Source: Congeria kusceri
Taxonomy: Eukaryota; Mollusca; Bivalvia; Myida; Dreissenidae
Direction of reading: 5' to 3'
Length of the DNA stretch: 64,000 nt
Assembly (NCBI GenBank): GCA_027627225.1
Contig: CM051029.1
Span: forward strand, 23,703,851 to 23,767,850
Below the pieces are notes generated by a model. The model was not told where the DNA came from and ran no database searches. It saw only the letters and a program-made list of their open reading frames with translations. This document shows, in pieces, positions 1-10,851 of this stretch (the stretch's first letter is position 1; every line of letters starts with the position of its first letter). Both the position numbers and the translations under genes were made by a program.

Positions 1-1036
1 ATGAACATTTGTTAAACATCATATTGTTAAAAACATGTGATTTCTGTTCTGGCCCTTCTATGTATTAAACCTGATTATTATATCAGTATTGGTTATGTAT
101 CACCCACTGTCCTTAGTTTATAATTTGCAACATGCATGGTTGTTTAATGATGACAAATTGACAGAGTTTGCATTACTGAATGAGCTACGTATATATATAT
201 CTTATACACATGTTAACAAATATGTTCCTAAAACTGTTGTTTCTCTTCTATCTAGCAATTAAACAGAAAAAGTAATTATATAGTAAAACATTAAAATGAT
301 TGTGCATGAGATTACACGTCTTGCAACAGATGCCAATCTAAAAATGAACGGCAACAACCGGTGGTTACAGAAATATTCACGCACATCAAACAGTTGTTTG
401 AAATAAGCAATACATAATACAGGCTAGGTGTGGTTATCAAACTATTGTACACATACACAATTTGATCTGTATTAGCACAAAAAACATTGCAATAATTCAC
501 ATGCATAGTTTATACGACAAAATACCTCGGACCATACCATACTCGTAATAACTGATTGCAAACATGTTTTGTATAGTTTAGTTCATATTCTCACAGGAGA
601 GCAATGCTCTCTTAATGCAAATCAGCACAATAAACATATTGTGAAAAGGGAACAATGGTACATATTATGGAAAGAAAGCAGTAATCTAGGAACGAGTAAT
701 TTACAGGAAGCAACTTTTGTTGTGATCACATAAAAAAGTAACGTGACATTGTCACAGTTACAATTGAAATGTAATCGTTATGATCTAAATTGCTTGCAGT
801 ATTAAACGCATGGTTTAGTATTCCTTGAATTAGTATCAATATAGTCAAGACATAGTGGATGTTAAAAAACCAATATAGTAATAAGATAATTGTGTTTCCA
901 ATGTCATGAAACGTACAAGAATATTAAAATTAAGCGCAGTAAACTCATTAGAGCAACATACGTATGAACTACAACTTTAATATTTGATAACTTTTATTCA
1001 AAGGCACTTATATTTATTCTAGCTTTCGACTGAACC
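1..1036. other. 3' flank of gene A, no gene seen
   Basis: AT-rich sequence closely matching 52588-53616 beside gene B. Short open frames here are equally broken in the partner, so I see no coding content. The similarity reflects the duplication only. Confidence 0.6.
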
Positions 1037-1042
1037 TTTATT
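1037..1042 (-). promoter_or_regulatory. Poly(A) signal of gene A
   Basis: AATAAA on the minus strand about 30 bases past the gene A stop codon. The same hexamer is at the matching place in gene B (53617-53622). Confidence 0.6.
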
Positions 1043-1072
1043 GTAGGTTTGGTGACAGTAAAACGTAATCTT

Positions 1073-1233
1073 TTAGTAAAGCTCACAGTTGGAAACTTTT
1101 AAATTTACGTATTCATAGGCGGAACAGGGAGTCAAGCAGTTTGTCCGCAATGGATTTTCGACTTCGGACAGACTAGTGTATTCACTGAAAGACGTTTCGG
1201 TGAGAGTCTCGTATTGATTTGTTTTAACGGCAT
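1073..1233 (-). pseudogene. Gene A exon: C-terminal tail with ITAM-like motif
   Basis: Acceptor TTCAG, phase 1 entry, 52 residues then TAA. It contains YETL, then SEYTSL seven residues on, then YEYVNL and a final CELY. It is nine residues longer at the C-terminus than the gene B exon and lacks four residues (LKDR) found there. Confidence 0.8.
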
Positions 1234-1429
1234 CTGAAAAATTAACGATGCATGTAATCGTCATAACTATCACATCTTCACATGTGGAATGTGTGAATAT
1301 TGTAAATGACCGATACATGGAAACAAATCCACCAAATTTGAAAACAGTAAAAACAAATATATCGTCGTGATGCAAATATGTTTATTAATGCTTTGTATTT
1401 TAACTTCATTAAACCAACAATGTTCTTAC

Positions 1430-1488
1430 CAAAGTGTTGATTAACATAAACGTGTCCATTTTCAGTTGACATATTAACTGCTGGATTA
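1430..1488 (-). pseudogene. Gene A exon: second tail exon (VYVNQ)
   Basis: A 59-base exon, phase 2 in and phase 1 out, with GCAG acceptor and GTAAGA donor. It encodes a short segment with VYVNQHF, a Y-x-N site. It matches gene B at 54022-54080, with two substitutions in the peptide. Confidence 0.78.
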
Positions 1489-1733
1489 CTGCAAAATTCA
1501 ACAAAACTAAAGATCACCAAGATTACTATTTTCTTCTGTGAATTTTTAAAAATGTTTTGATGTAAAATTATTTCTTGCAGTACGAATTTCCAACTCATAG
1601 CTATTGATATTGATATTAAATCATATGTACACATTTATAGAAGGGGATTACTTTTATATAGATTGATCTAAACATGTAACAATAACAAGCAACCATACAA
1701 TTGCATATAATAGTGTTCCATTGTGTTCTATAC

Positions 1734-1776
1734 CTTGATGTTTTCAGACGACTTGTCAAAAGTTGACTGACTTGTA
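1734..1776 (-). pseudogene. Gene A exon: juxtamembrane tail exon
   Basis: A 43-base exon with TTTTCAG acceptor and GTATAG donor, phase 1 in and phase 2 out. It encodes a basic, hydroxyl-rich juxtamembrane stretch and matches gene B 54276-54318. Confidence 0.72.
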
Positions 1777-3764
1777 CTGAAAACAAAGTTATTAATGTTT
1801 AAGAAATTATTGACGGGTTAGCGTTGGTAATTGCGGTAATAACGAACGGTTTGGAGTTCCGATGCGAAGGAATTAAACCACGAGGGCCTAAACCGTCTGT
1901 TATTTCCGCAATAACTAACGCTAACCAGTCAATTATTTCGATTCTAACATGATCTTATATATTATTCGTCTGTATTTCCAAAGGTTATCCATGAGAACTA
2001 TACAATATCTATACTCCTCCCATTTTTCCGCGAAGTACATTCAAATGTGCGTTTCAGTGACATCAATAATTCATAACAATTCAAGATGATGTCAGCTGAA
2101 TTCATAAACATTGAGCGAATGACGTTAGCTATATTGATAAAAAATCAAAGAACCAATGTGATGTCATACTTATTGATAAAATACATTGAAAATATAATGC
2201 AACAAGCGCCAAAAAAGCATATTAACCAAACGTAAACGTTTTGTTTATGTAAACGTACATATAAAATGTGTATTACAGATGTAGTTTTATTGCGCTACAT
2301 GCAGAAATGATTTATTTGTCGCAATTTTGCTATCGCACGTTTATTAATTTCTTACATGATTAATAATTTCAGTCGAATATGCACGTGCAAATCTCAAAAC
2401 CGGTAGCTCGCGTTTTCATTGCTGTATACTAACCAAATACCTCACTACACAACTAATAGTAATAGTGGCCGTTCTTGGTGCCATAATCGTTATTTCCGCA
2501 AGGAGGCGCCCGATATGGGCGAGTAACTCTTAACCTGACAATTAAATCGATTCAGCGATGTGACGTTAACTCGGTTTACAACTATCGATCAATTACTTAA
2601 GAATCGTGCTACGCGCTAGTTTATATAATTACAATAACAATATCATGTTCCAAACATGCACTGGTTCTTACCATCGTATCTTAAAATTTGTCAATACATA
2701 GTCACTTTTGGTAAATGCATGTACGTTGCTGTTCTTGATTGATGTAAATATTGATTCAAATGCTGTTACATGTATTATTTGCTTCTACTAATATGTTGAG
2801 ACCATATAAATCACACGCAGGAACATGATGTGCTATGTTCTTATATCTTTTTATGGAATATTTTAATTCATTTTTGTAGTTTACGTAATCTATAAGATGA
2901 TACTTTCCCAACTAGAAATGAATAAATGATTAGAAAACAAACTTTGTTTATGTTACTGCTATTAAAGGTTATGTCCGTCATAGGTATTCATTGTAATGTT
3001 TACAATATGTAGTCTTCATGTGAAACCTTACGAAAATAAAGAGTTTATTATTTTAATATCTTTATACTGTGTGGGTACCTCTTATGTCTTTTAGTTTGTT
3101 TTGATCATTTTAATTCATTATTCCAGTTTATGTAAACTATAACTCTAATCTTTCCTATCTTCATATTCCGTAAAAACAAATTGTATAAATAATTTAATAT
3201 AATTTAACTCTCTTACATAGTTCATAGTGAATATATTAATAATTAGTTGCTATTTGTCTCTTTTATTAAATATATATTTACGTATACATGGGAGTAAATT
3301 GAAGATATGTTTGTTGTGTTTCTGTTTCTGCTCTGAAATTGTTGTTATGTCAGTTATATGCACTGATTATAATGTGTACAGTTAGTGGTTTGATTATATA
3401 CACATATTTTGTTGGAAGGCTTCATTGTAAAAAGATTACCATTGTTTCACTGTTACTATCACTTTGTTTCAATGTGTTATCTTAATGAGATACCTTCAGA
3501 AGATAAAGAGATTCTTCTTCTTTTTCTCCTTTTATTATTATTATTATAAGTGCAGTCAGATAATGATCAATGTGTGCAACGTCACGTGTTTTGAAACAAC
3601 ATATTATTATATTCAATAACATTGAAAAGAACAATAATAGATCAATTAAACATTAATTGGGCAATTAAAACTGCTCAAATACATTTATTTAGTACATGTA
3701 ATGCATTTAGTTGAAAAAAATGCAATTGTGTTTGATATAGAAAGACTAACAAAAAAGGATCTAC
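1777..3764. other. Gene A intron between transmembrane and tail exons
   Basis: About 2 kb with no coding content. It holds a fold-back element at 1815-1926, a segment at about 2491-2845 missing from gene B's intron, and an imperfect CTT/TTA simple repeat near 3509-3550. Confidence 0.7.
1815..1926. repeat. Fold-back (inverted-repeat) element, copy A
   Basis: Two arms of about 38 bases (1815-1852 and 1889-1926) are imperfect reverse complements, beginning GGGTTAGCGTT and ending AACGCTAACC. Gene B has the same element at 54357-54500 with about 35 more bases in the centre, so it predates the duplication and copy A lost its middle. Confidence 0.75.
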
Positions 3765-3875
3765 CTCTCAGCTTAAATACCACGACTATAGCTACACCTA
3801 TGGCAACGAGAGCACCTAAAGTCCCTCCAATAGCAGCACCTGCTACAGATGAACCTTGGTTGGAATCGTCTTGAT
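3765..3875 (-). pseudogene. Gene A exon: transmembrane segment
   Basis: 111-base phase 1-1 exon, same length as in gene B. It encodes an acidic/Ser stub, then a helix of small and aliphatic residues with no charge, then KLR as the stop-transfer signal. Donor GTAGAT, acceptor TCTAG. Confidence 0.82.
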
Positions 3876-4235
3876 CTAGATAGGAGTATTTAATAACGTA
3901 GATGAGTGGTCAGAATTTGTATTGTATATTGTGATTTTTATATTCGTATTGATTCTAAACAAATTCATAACTATAATACAATTTTCATATTTATAGTGTA
4001 TATTGATAAAATACGTTAAAACTTAAAGTAACTGAATTTAATAATTAGTCTACATGTATATGTTATACGCAAGGAACCGTTCTCCCAAACATGTTATCAA
4101 TTTTTGGTGAAATCTCACTAATCGACATTCACTGGAACAGAGCAGAGGAAACAAAAAAACCCGAAAACTTTATCGCACTGTGGTACATAAAGATACAAAC
4201 ACGGAGTTAAGATATATTTTGCATAAAATACACAC

Positions 4236-4526
4236 CTCGTTTAGTTAATGTTGTTACTACAAGCGTCTTCGTTTCATCAGACATCCCGATTTCATTTTTT
4301 GCAATCAGTTTTATTTCGTAAGAAGCCCCGTCTTCCAAATATGCTAGCTGGTGCGAATTACGTCGGTATATTGTAACGTTTTGCCATATACCGTTTAGTG
4401 GTCTGTACATTACAATAAAGTGTTGTTCTGTTCCTCCGTCAAACCCAGGCTCCCAGCTCAACGTCAGGGAGTGCGTCGTTATCGAATCTTGGATAACTCT
4501 AAAGTTTACAGGGGCATTAGGGCGGG
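4236..4526 (-). pseudogene. Gene A exon: fibronectin type III domain
   Basis: 291-base phase 1-1 exon. FN3 hallmarks are LSWEPGFDGG, the FIVMYRP strand C/C' stretch and the SYEIKLIAKNEIG strand F region. Open throughout and very close to gene B 56705-56995. Confidence 0.83.
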
Positions 4527-4691
4527 CTGAAATTAGAGTGTTATAGATTGTTTAGGGAACAAAAACATATTATGTATTTTTATGTAAACACGTTGTATAG
4601 AATTTACTGTGGAAATTCAAGTTTCGGTATAAAAGTTCACGTTAAATTTGCAATTTTGTAAGCCATGACTTAAGAGTGACGAATTAATTAC

Positions 4692-4962
4692 CACTTCCTT
4701 TCAAGAAGAACAGCTCCGAAAACTGACCATCTACTGTGTTGTAAATATTGATCCTGTATTTTCCAAAGTCACCAGGTTGTATGTTGCGAATTATAAACGT
4801 GATAAGCTGACGTCCGAAAGATGTTTCAATGGTATTTGTTATCGTATCTGATAAAACTGCCCAGTAATCATCTGCAGTCTGTTTTTCCCAGGTATAACCA
4901 TCCCTCATAGTTGGGGTTGGAAAGGCATTCGTATTCGTGGAAAGGAGACAACCTTGGTGAGC
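4692..4962 (-). pseudogene. Gene A exon: Ig8 domain, frameshifted by 53-base deletion
   Basis: Splice sites match gene B's Ig8 exon (57162-57485), but only 271 bases lie between them. The gap lies between 4920 and 4930: nine bases here face 62 in gene B. Reading on from the upstream phase hits TGA within the exon, while the C-terminal half stays open in the original frame. Confidence 0.85.
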
Positions 4963-5054
4963 CTGAAAACAAATACGATCAATATTGTGTTAAGTGTACC
5001 ATGATAAGTTTGGTAAACACCAAATATTTTACTATTGTTCAACCATGTACTTAC

Positions 5055-5360
5055 ATCTAATGAGTACATTTATTTGCTTTTCTTGTGGGACTGTGTTGTG
5101 TTTATTTCCAGCTGAACACTTATATGAACCCATGTTGTATTCACATGATGCATTCTGTATTTGGTAGGCTGCATAATAACCATCGGTAGTCACGTTCATG
5201 TCTTCGTTTACATCACTGGCATCATAACTGATGCTTATATTCGACATAGGATCACCATTTACATTGCATACGAGTTCCAGTGGCATTGTTTGGTTGATTT
5301 CTACAAATGTTTGTGATCTCCTGGAGTGTCGTTCATACAATTCGATAATGTTAGCTTCAA
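5055..5360 (-). pseudogene. Gene A exon: Ig7 domain
   Basis: 306-base phase 1-1 exon, open. First Cys in LELVCNVNGDP, second in MGSYKCSAGN. Several N-x-S/T sites. Same length as gene B 57578-57883. Confidence 0.83.
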
Positions 5361-5504
5361 CTGTCGAAGGGATAATAAAGTATAATATAGTATAAACAAT
5401 TTGACTCATTTCAAACTCATTTTATAAACAAATATCATTCTTAAAATGAATGCATGCACTGACGTTCAATGCTTGTCCTATATCCTGGAAGAAATTTAAC
5501 GTAC

Positions 5505-5780
5505 ACTGGATATCAACGTATATACGTTGTGTAGTTTCTCCTATGACTGGTTTACATCCATTCGGTACCATGGTGTTTGAAGCAGAGCATGTATAGAATC
5601 CTTCATCAGCTAACGCAACTTTTTCTATCAACAACCTTTCACTTGGGTGTGTTGTATTTTCCAGCCCTGTCCACCGTACGACTGTCTCCTCGGGATTTCC
5701 GGTTTGAACAGGACACGTTATGTTTAATTCTTTGCTTAATACAACTGTCACATTTGCCATTTTACTTATGAAAGGCGGTT
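5505..5780 (-). pseudogene. Gene A exon: Ig6 domain
   Basis: 276-base phase 1-1 exon, one codon longer than in gene B. Typical I-set pattern: LNITCPVQTG, VVRW, then DEGFYTCSASN. Confidence 0.84.
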
Positions 5781-5882
5781 CTACGAGGCAGGAAATGTGG
5801 TAAAACAACAGCTACAATTCTACAATTGAACACAAACATAGACATCGCATGCTTAGATATAATACAGGTAGTATATGCTTAC

Positions 5883-6200
5883 CCAAAACATCTAGAAAAA
5901 ATTCAGATGATGAGTTTCCATAATCATCGTCATTGTCGAATGTCGATCGCATAATGTTGCTTGCTGTGCATGTGTACGGCCCTTTGTGACCACTGTTCAC
6001 GCTTGCGAAACGAATGAAGTTTGAAATTTTGCTGCCACTGGGAGTACTCCACTTGTAAGTTGATTCAGGTTGACTTCTAGCAGAACACGTCACAGCGAGC
6101 GTGTTTCCAGCCATCACGCTAATGTTGCGTGCAATATGACCATCGGCAACAGAATCGTCACATGAGTGGTTGAAATAAATCCTTGGTTGGTCTGGAGGAA
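5883..6200 (-). pseudogene. Gene A exon: Ig5 domain
   Basis: 318-base phase 1-1 exon, open. VTCSARSQPESTYKW and PYTCTASNIM give the Cys/Trp/Cys core. An acidic DNDDDYGN loop lies near the end. Donor GTAAGC. Confidence 0.84.
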
Positions 6201-6296
6201 CTACAATAAATATGCGATTTCATGCTTGAAATAAACGCGACTGGCTAGTAGACAAAACAATGTGTACTAACACGTTTACACTGACAAAATACTTTC

Positions 6297-6572
6297 ACAG
6301 TACACTGATTGCTATAGTGGAGTTTCTAGTGCCGTTTTGTTCTTGGTACCCAGTGGGTTTCATAGTATTCGTAGCCTCACACGTCTGGATTGGGTGTGTA
6401 TCATTGACTGCGTGGATAAGCAGAGATGCATTGTCTGGTGTTTGGTTTATCCATCGTATCCTAATAGTGCAATTAAGAAAATATTTTCTTTCCCTGAACA
6501 ATGCAATACTGGTGTTTGTAATAATAAACACTCCGTTTCCATGGTAAACTATCTCCGGTTTGGATGGTGGAA
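6297..6572 (-). pseudogene. Gene A exon: Ig4 domain with broken donor
   Basis: 276 bases against 294 in gene B; the six missing codons keep frame. At the 3' edge gene B has T|GTAAGT while this copy reads T|GAAAGT, so the canonical donor is lost and the frame meets TGA immediately. A shift to GT two bases upstream would change phase. Confidence 0.8.
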
Positions 6573-6597
6573 CTGTGTAACGATTCCAATTAAACAT

Positions 6598-6648
6598 TTT
6601 GAATGTTATACACAATACATTTTTGAATGTTATACACAATACATTTTT
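6598..6648. repeat. Short tandem duplication, about 25 bases
   Basis: TGAATGTTATACACAATACA occurs twice back to back just upstream of the Ig4 exon. It is not present at the matching place in block B. Confidence 0.75.
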
Positions 6649-6649
6649 T

Positions 6650-8750
6650 TTTTATCATCTGAAAATTACACAATATTTATCGTTCTGTTTTATTTTAAAA
6701 TAAAATAACACTATGGTGTTTTCATACATTTGTAGGTAGACTATATATATATATACGTTATATATATATATACGTTTATTGAAAGGGGAGGAACATTAAG
6801 GACTGTAAATAAATGAGTGCGGGGAGTAAGTTTGCGACCATCTATTTTAAACTGTCATTTGAAAATACTGAAATTTAAAAATCGAAATGTGGCATAACTG
6901 CTAATTGTCTATATAAGCTATGCTGAAGTTAGATCCAAAATTCCTAACGAGATATACATTGTTCAACTGCACAGTGCTTCACCACAGTGTCTGACGAAAC
7001 CCAGTGAGCGTTCAGTATATATTTAGTGGTTTTAATTCGCATTGTTTATATTCAATAACCAACCCATTCAGAATGTCGACATTTCATTCTCTTATATTCT
7101 ATAAGTTTAAATATTTTAAATATTAAGCTGCTATTGACATAACGACGCACTGATAGCCAATCATATCGCGGCATTGAGAAGCATCAGTTCCATCCGGCAT
7201 TTTGTTCGTCATGCTGACCAACCTGTCTAACATTGCAATAATTGTTATATTAAAAAAAAAATTTATAGAGAAAGTCCGTTCAGATTTCGAAATTCCCTTA
7301 TTCTAAAAATAGAATGTGCATACAATACGTGTAATGATGACGTAGACATAATTTACACAGTCACAGTATTTAAACGCGCATGTGCTGTAGGCAGAATTCA
7401 AGATGAGTAAACTCGTAAATCTGCGTTAAAATGTCAAATTCTCGAAAGTGTACTGTGGAAGAGTGTTCAAAAAGGGATTACTTATACGTACAAAGTTTAC
7501 ATTTTTCGGGAGCATCTTGAATGTTATGCTCTCTCTACAAAATCCACTTCAACTTCAAGACTGACCAAAGAAGATTTGTTTCTCAGCCGGACGTTTATGG
7601 CGAATCACCGCGGTCGCGTGGACCACCGTGGAATCAGTATTGATCAGGTCCACGGTGGTCCGTTGTTATCACCGTGGACGGCGCTTGTTACAACACAGCA
7701 GAGATTATCCACGGCAAGATAAAAAAAATGCCCGTTAGGTGTGATTTTTAGGCAAAAACTACGCGACGTGTAGTGTATTAACATGAGACAGTGGGGTGAT
7801 TTCAATAGTATCCTTTTAAAGTTGACTGAAATGTGACCTTTTTGTTGTTGTTATTTCCACAAAGTGGTACATGTATTTCTTGTTCTCTTTCAGTGGAATT
7901 TGTTAAGATTATAGTTGAATTGAGTATAATGTTCTACGTTGTTTGCGGGGACATTATTATAGTCTATTCAAGATAAAAGTGATATTTAAAAGATATATAG
8001 TGTTAATTAACCTTTCTAACAAGTTTAATAGAAACATCAGTGAAAACAACATCCGTTTAGATCTAAATTACTTTTTTAATATTTGACTTTTTGACAATAC
8101 TGTACTGGGTAGATACCCCCGTGAATAACGATTTCCTCAGCGGTAATTCTGCATTTTTCAACGTAAGTGACTGACACAAAAGCGTGTGCATTGTGCTTAT
8201 TTCGCGATAAAATGCTGTATTTCAAATACGTTATTCCAGAGTCGACCGGTATATTAGCTAGTGTACCGACTTGTAACACCATGTTTTTTTTTTAATGGAC
8301 TTGAAATCTATTGGCGTGGTTAACTCAGATCTGTCGTAGCGTCAATTTAAACAGATTTTAAGAGTCGCAAGAACTACTTAAATCGACCAGCGCAGCGCGA
8401 TGAATAGTCTAGTATGTTTTTTCTGAGTATATAATTATGTACCAACACAATATGAATTACAGTTGAATTATCAATATACGTAAGCGGTTTTAATATAAAA
8501 AAATGCAGCAAAAGCTTATTTTGTGTCGCTTTAAATGCATTGTATGTCACAAAAACTGATAGTGATATCAGTGACGTCAAAATGGCAACCACACCGCGGG
8601 GTGATAGCGGTAAAGTACTTGTTTGGTAAATGTTGTAGTTTTGCTCAAATTAGACTCTTTGTAATACAATTTGACGACAAGTTATTCAAATATTCCTGTT
8701 CAAACTGATGTATATTTTACTAGTCTGCGACATCAGGTATCAGAATAATG
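6650..8750. other. Sequence replacing Ig2-Ig3 exons in gene A
   Basis: About 2.1 kb unrelated to the 0.9 kb found in block B at 59160-60077. It includes an alternating TA tract near 6740-6775, a perfect inverted repeat at 7620-7661, and a 29-codon open frame from ATG 7431 (MSNSRKCTVEECSKR...), followed in another frame by about 70 more open codons to about 7720. That could be a decayed gene or transposon fragment. I recognise no family. Confidence 0.55.
7620..7661. repeat. Perfect 13-base inverted repeat
   Basis: GGACCACCGTGGA (7620-7632) and its exact reverse complement (7649-7661) flank a 16-base loop, in a GC-rich island within AT-rich DNA. ACCGTGG recurs once more at about 7671. Confidence 0.8.
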
Positions 8751-8908
8751 AACTAGAATAATGAAAGATCACGAGATTATTCAAAATATACGTATCTGTC
8801 ACAACTTTCTGTATCGTGCTTATTGTTTAGACGATATGAAAATAGAATTAGTAGAACTATAAAGTCTTAGTTTTGCAAATTGAAATACATACAGCACATG
8901 ATACGTAC

Positions 8909-9253
8909 AATAGATATGTAGACGTATGCTGTTCGACAATATCCATCTGGAAGCGTCTTCAACAGAGTTATTGGCGGCACAACATATGGTTTTGTTGCTT
9001 TGTGTTCGGCTTGGAGTAAACGTCAAAGTTGATATCACTCTGACTACATCTGCATTGTTGACGAACTGCAAGAAGACATTTCCTATATTCACGTCATTTC
9101 CTGTCGGTAAACTGCAGGTAGCTTCAAATATTCCAAATACAATGTTAGGTGCAGGATACCCGGATGCTGTGCAGGTAAGAGGTGTTAATTGACCTTCACG
9201 AACAACGATATCAGTGAATGTATCGTTCGCAAGCTGAACCTGTTGCACTGGAA
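8909..9253 (-). pseudogene. Gene A exon: Ig1 domain
   Basis: 345-base phase 1-1 exon, same length as gene B 60202-60546. LTCTASGYPAPN gives the first Cys, KTICCAANNS the second. TTGTAG acceptor, GTACGT donor. Open throughout. Block homology ends just upstream. Confidence 0.83.
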
Positions 9254-9255
9254 CT

Positions 9256-10850
9256 ACAAATTACAATAATAATGAATAACAAATACACAATACACGCAAC
9301 GCAAAATCCACAGAATTCGCGCTGTCCTGACGAGACTTTGTGTGCTATTCGCGTCACAAAAGATGTCGGCGTCCATCACTCGATAGTTTCATAAGAATAT
9401 CAAGATTATCTGTTTATCACTCCATTAACGGTATTCTTATCCGAACCAACTCGGTATCTTTTGATAACGCTAGTCTTTTTCCGCATCGAGTCACGGACCT
9501 GAATTTTGAACTATAGATACCTCATTTAAGTTCAAATTAAGCCGCTTAAAAATGTATAAAATTAAATAAAAGTATTACTCGAACAACCACAGAATGCGTT
9601 CTTTTCCAAATCCGGTTGTACATGTACTTTATTGACAAACAAGAGGAATTTCATTTCTTAATTTCGAAATGTTTTGGGGAATATCACACGAAAGGGGCAA
9701 GGATCTCGACAAAATTATCGTTGTTGGTAAATTCTTTACAAGACAACAAGATATCTACCCAGCCATATTTATTGCTCAAGATAATCGAATGCGTGTGCAC
9801 ACTTTGGAACGAAATGTACGAGTTAATAATATAAATAGCTGTAGCTGCCTTGAACCGATGTTCTATGTATTTATTTATATACCGTCGACTGATTATTTTC
9901 TATGTTACTCTCTTTCTCTTGAATAGTCTTTTAATCCTCAGCAACCGAAGAACAGACGTATTTATTTTTTAATGTTACAGAAACATATAACGTAAAACTA
10001 TATTAAGATACTGTAGTGTGTCTTTCGACTCTAGTCAGTCATGCGACGGATAAGTGAATACTAAGTGAAAAAATACAACAAAGTCACACATATGTCCGTT
10101 TTAAATTGATTTATGTATAAAGTGGAATCTACATTCTTGTTTTCGTAATTAATATAGACGCCGAATATCTTTTTAGAGATAGTTTTTCTTCTTCTTTGTG
10201 CGATGTGGACTTTTCTTTAAATGATGAGAATGCGCGTTACTTAAAATGCGGGGACAATCTGACTAAAGCGCATGACTTTCCTACGATGCGTAGCGTAGAT
10301 CTTTATGTACTTCGAGCTGATTTTAATCAGATATATAACGGGATAATTAACGGGTATTTTTACCAGCACACCACATCTCCCCTAGTTAGATCAACGCCAC
10401 TTTTAGTCTACTGGCTTCTCCCCAGTTTAGCGTCCCGCCTTTATCATTTATGCCGCCAAACATCGCGTATGAAATTTTAAGCCGTATTGGTTCGCCTCTG
10501 CTTTTGGTCATTTTCAACGCGTAAAGATTGACACGTTAGAGCTGTGCAGTTATTTGCTGTGCATAAATATTTAAACGGGTGCCCATTCGGCCTTTACGAC
10601 TGGCCAAGCGAGTTATTATATTTAAACCATGGGCGAGATGCTCAAACTGTTAACTGCCAATTTAGCTTAGGCGTAAAATCAAATATGTTTGTTTCTGGCT
10701 ACCCGACCTACCATAAAAAAAATGCCCCGACCCTGGAACATTTTATTTGGGTTGTCAGATTTTTTTTGGGTTTTACTTATGTTTTTCAATAAGTAAATGT
10801 TTTATTTTGGTTAAATAGTTAGTTTTGAAAGTTGGCCTTTTACTAAAAAA
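9256..10850. other. No gene supported
   Basis: AT-rich DNA with short overlapping open frames on the plus strand (9616-9926, 10196-10480, 10544-10792) that show no domain, splice or codon signal. The stretch 10180-10540 is richer in GC and could be an old mobile-element fragment. Confidence 0.5.
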
Positions 10851-10851
10851 A

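Larger units (their letters stand above)
1..9253. repeat. Left copy of a direct segmental duplication (block A)
   Basis: From base 1 this block follows the sequence at 50319 onward in the same order and orientation, through the whole receptor gene to about 9253 (partner end about 60550). Similarity covers exons, introns and the 3' flank, so this is a genomic duplication and not a retrocopy. Colinearity is broken at about base 30 (2.24 kb extra in B), 2491-2845 (about 350 bases extra in A), 3690 (MITE in B) and 6650-8750 (unrelated sequence in A). Confidence 0.93.
1073..9253 (-). pseudogene. Gene A: decayed multi-Ig/FN3 receptor, paralogue of gene B
   Basis: Eleven exons on the minus strand match gene B one for one: Ig1, Ig4-Ig8, FN3, transmembrane and three tail exons. 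The equivalents of Ig2 and Ig3 are absent. Two further lesions break the frame. The Ig8 exon is 271 bases long, not 324, a 53-base loss that runs into TGA. The Ig4 donor reads GA where gene B has GT, putting a stop right after the exon. All other exons, including the transmembrane segment and the tyrosine-rich tail, are open and in phase. Skipping Ig8 would restore frame because the exon is flanked by phase 1 introns, but the Ig4 donor defect would remain. I infer a pseudogene, or at most a source of a short isoform from Ig5 onward. No signal-peptide exon was found. The family resembles proteins often annotated as hemicentin-like or CD22-like; no specific orthologue is claimed. Confidence 0.82.

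Noticed and set aside
4207..4461. Start codon of a short protein at MSWEPG
   Set aside because: The Met is internal to the FN3 exon in gene A (TLSWEP in gene B); the real exon begins at an acceptor upstream.
6260..6708. Plus-strand frames opposite gene A Ig4
   Set aside because: They run antisense to a clear Ig exon and have no domain of their own.
8374..8592. 72-codon minus-strand frame
   Set aside because: Hydrophobic, no splice or domain signal; lies in the DNA that replaced Ig2-Ig3.
8926..9192. Plus-strand 88-codon frame, also at 60219-60485
   Set aside because: Conserved only because it is antisense to the duplicated Ig1 exon.
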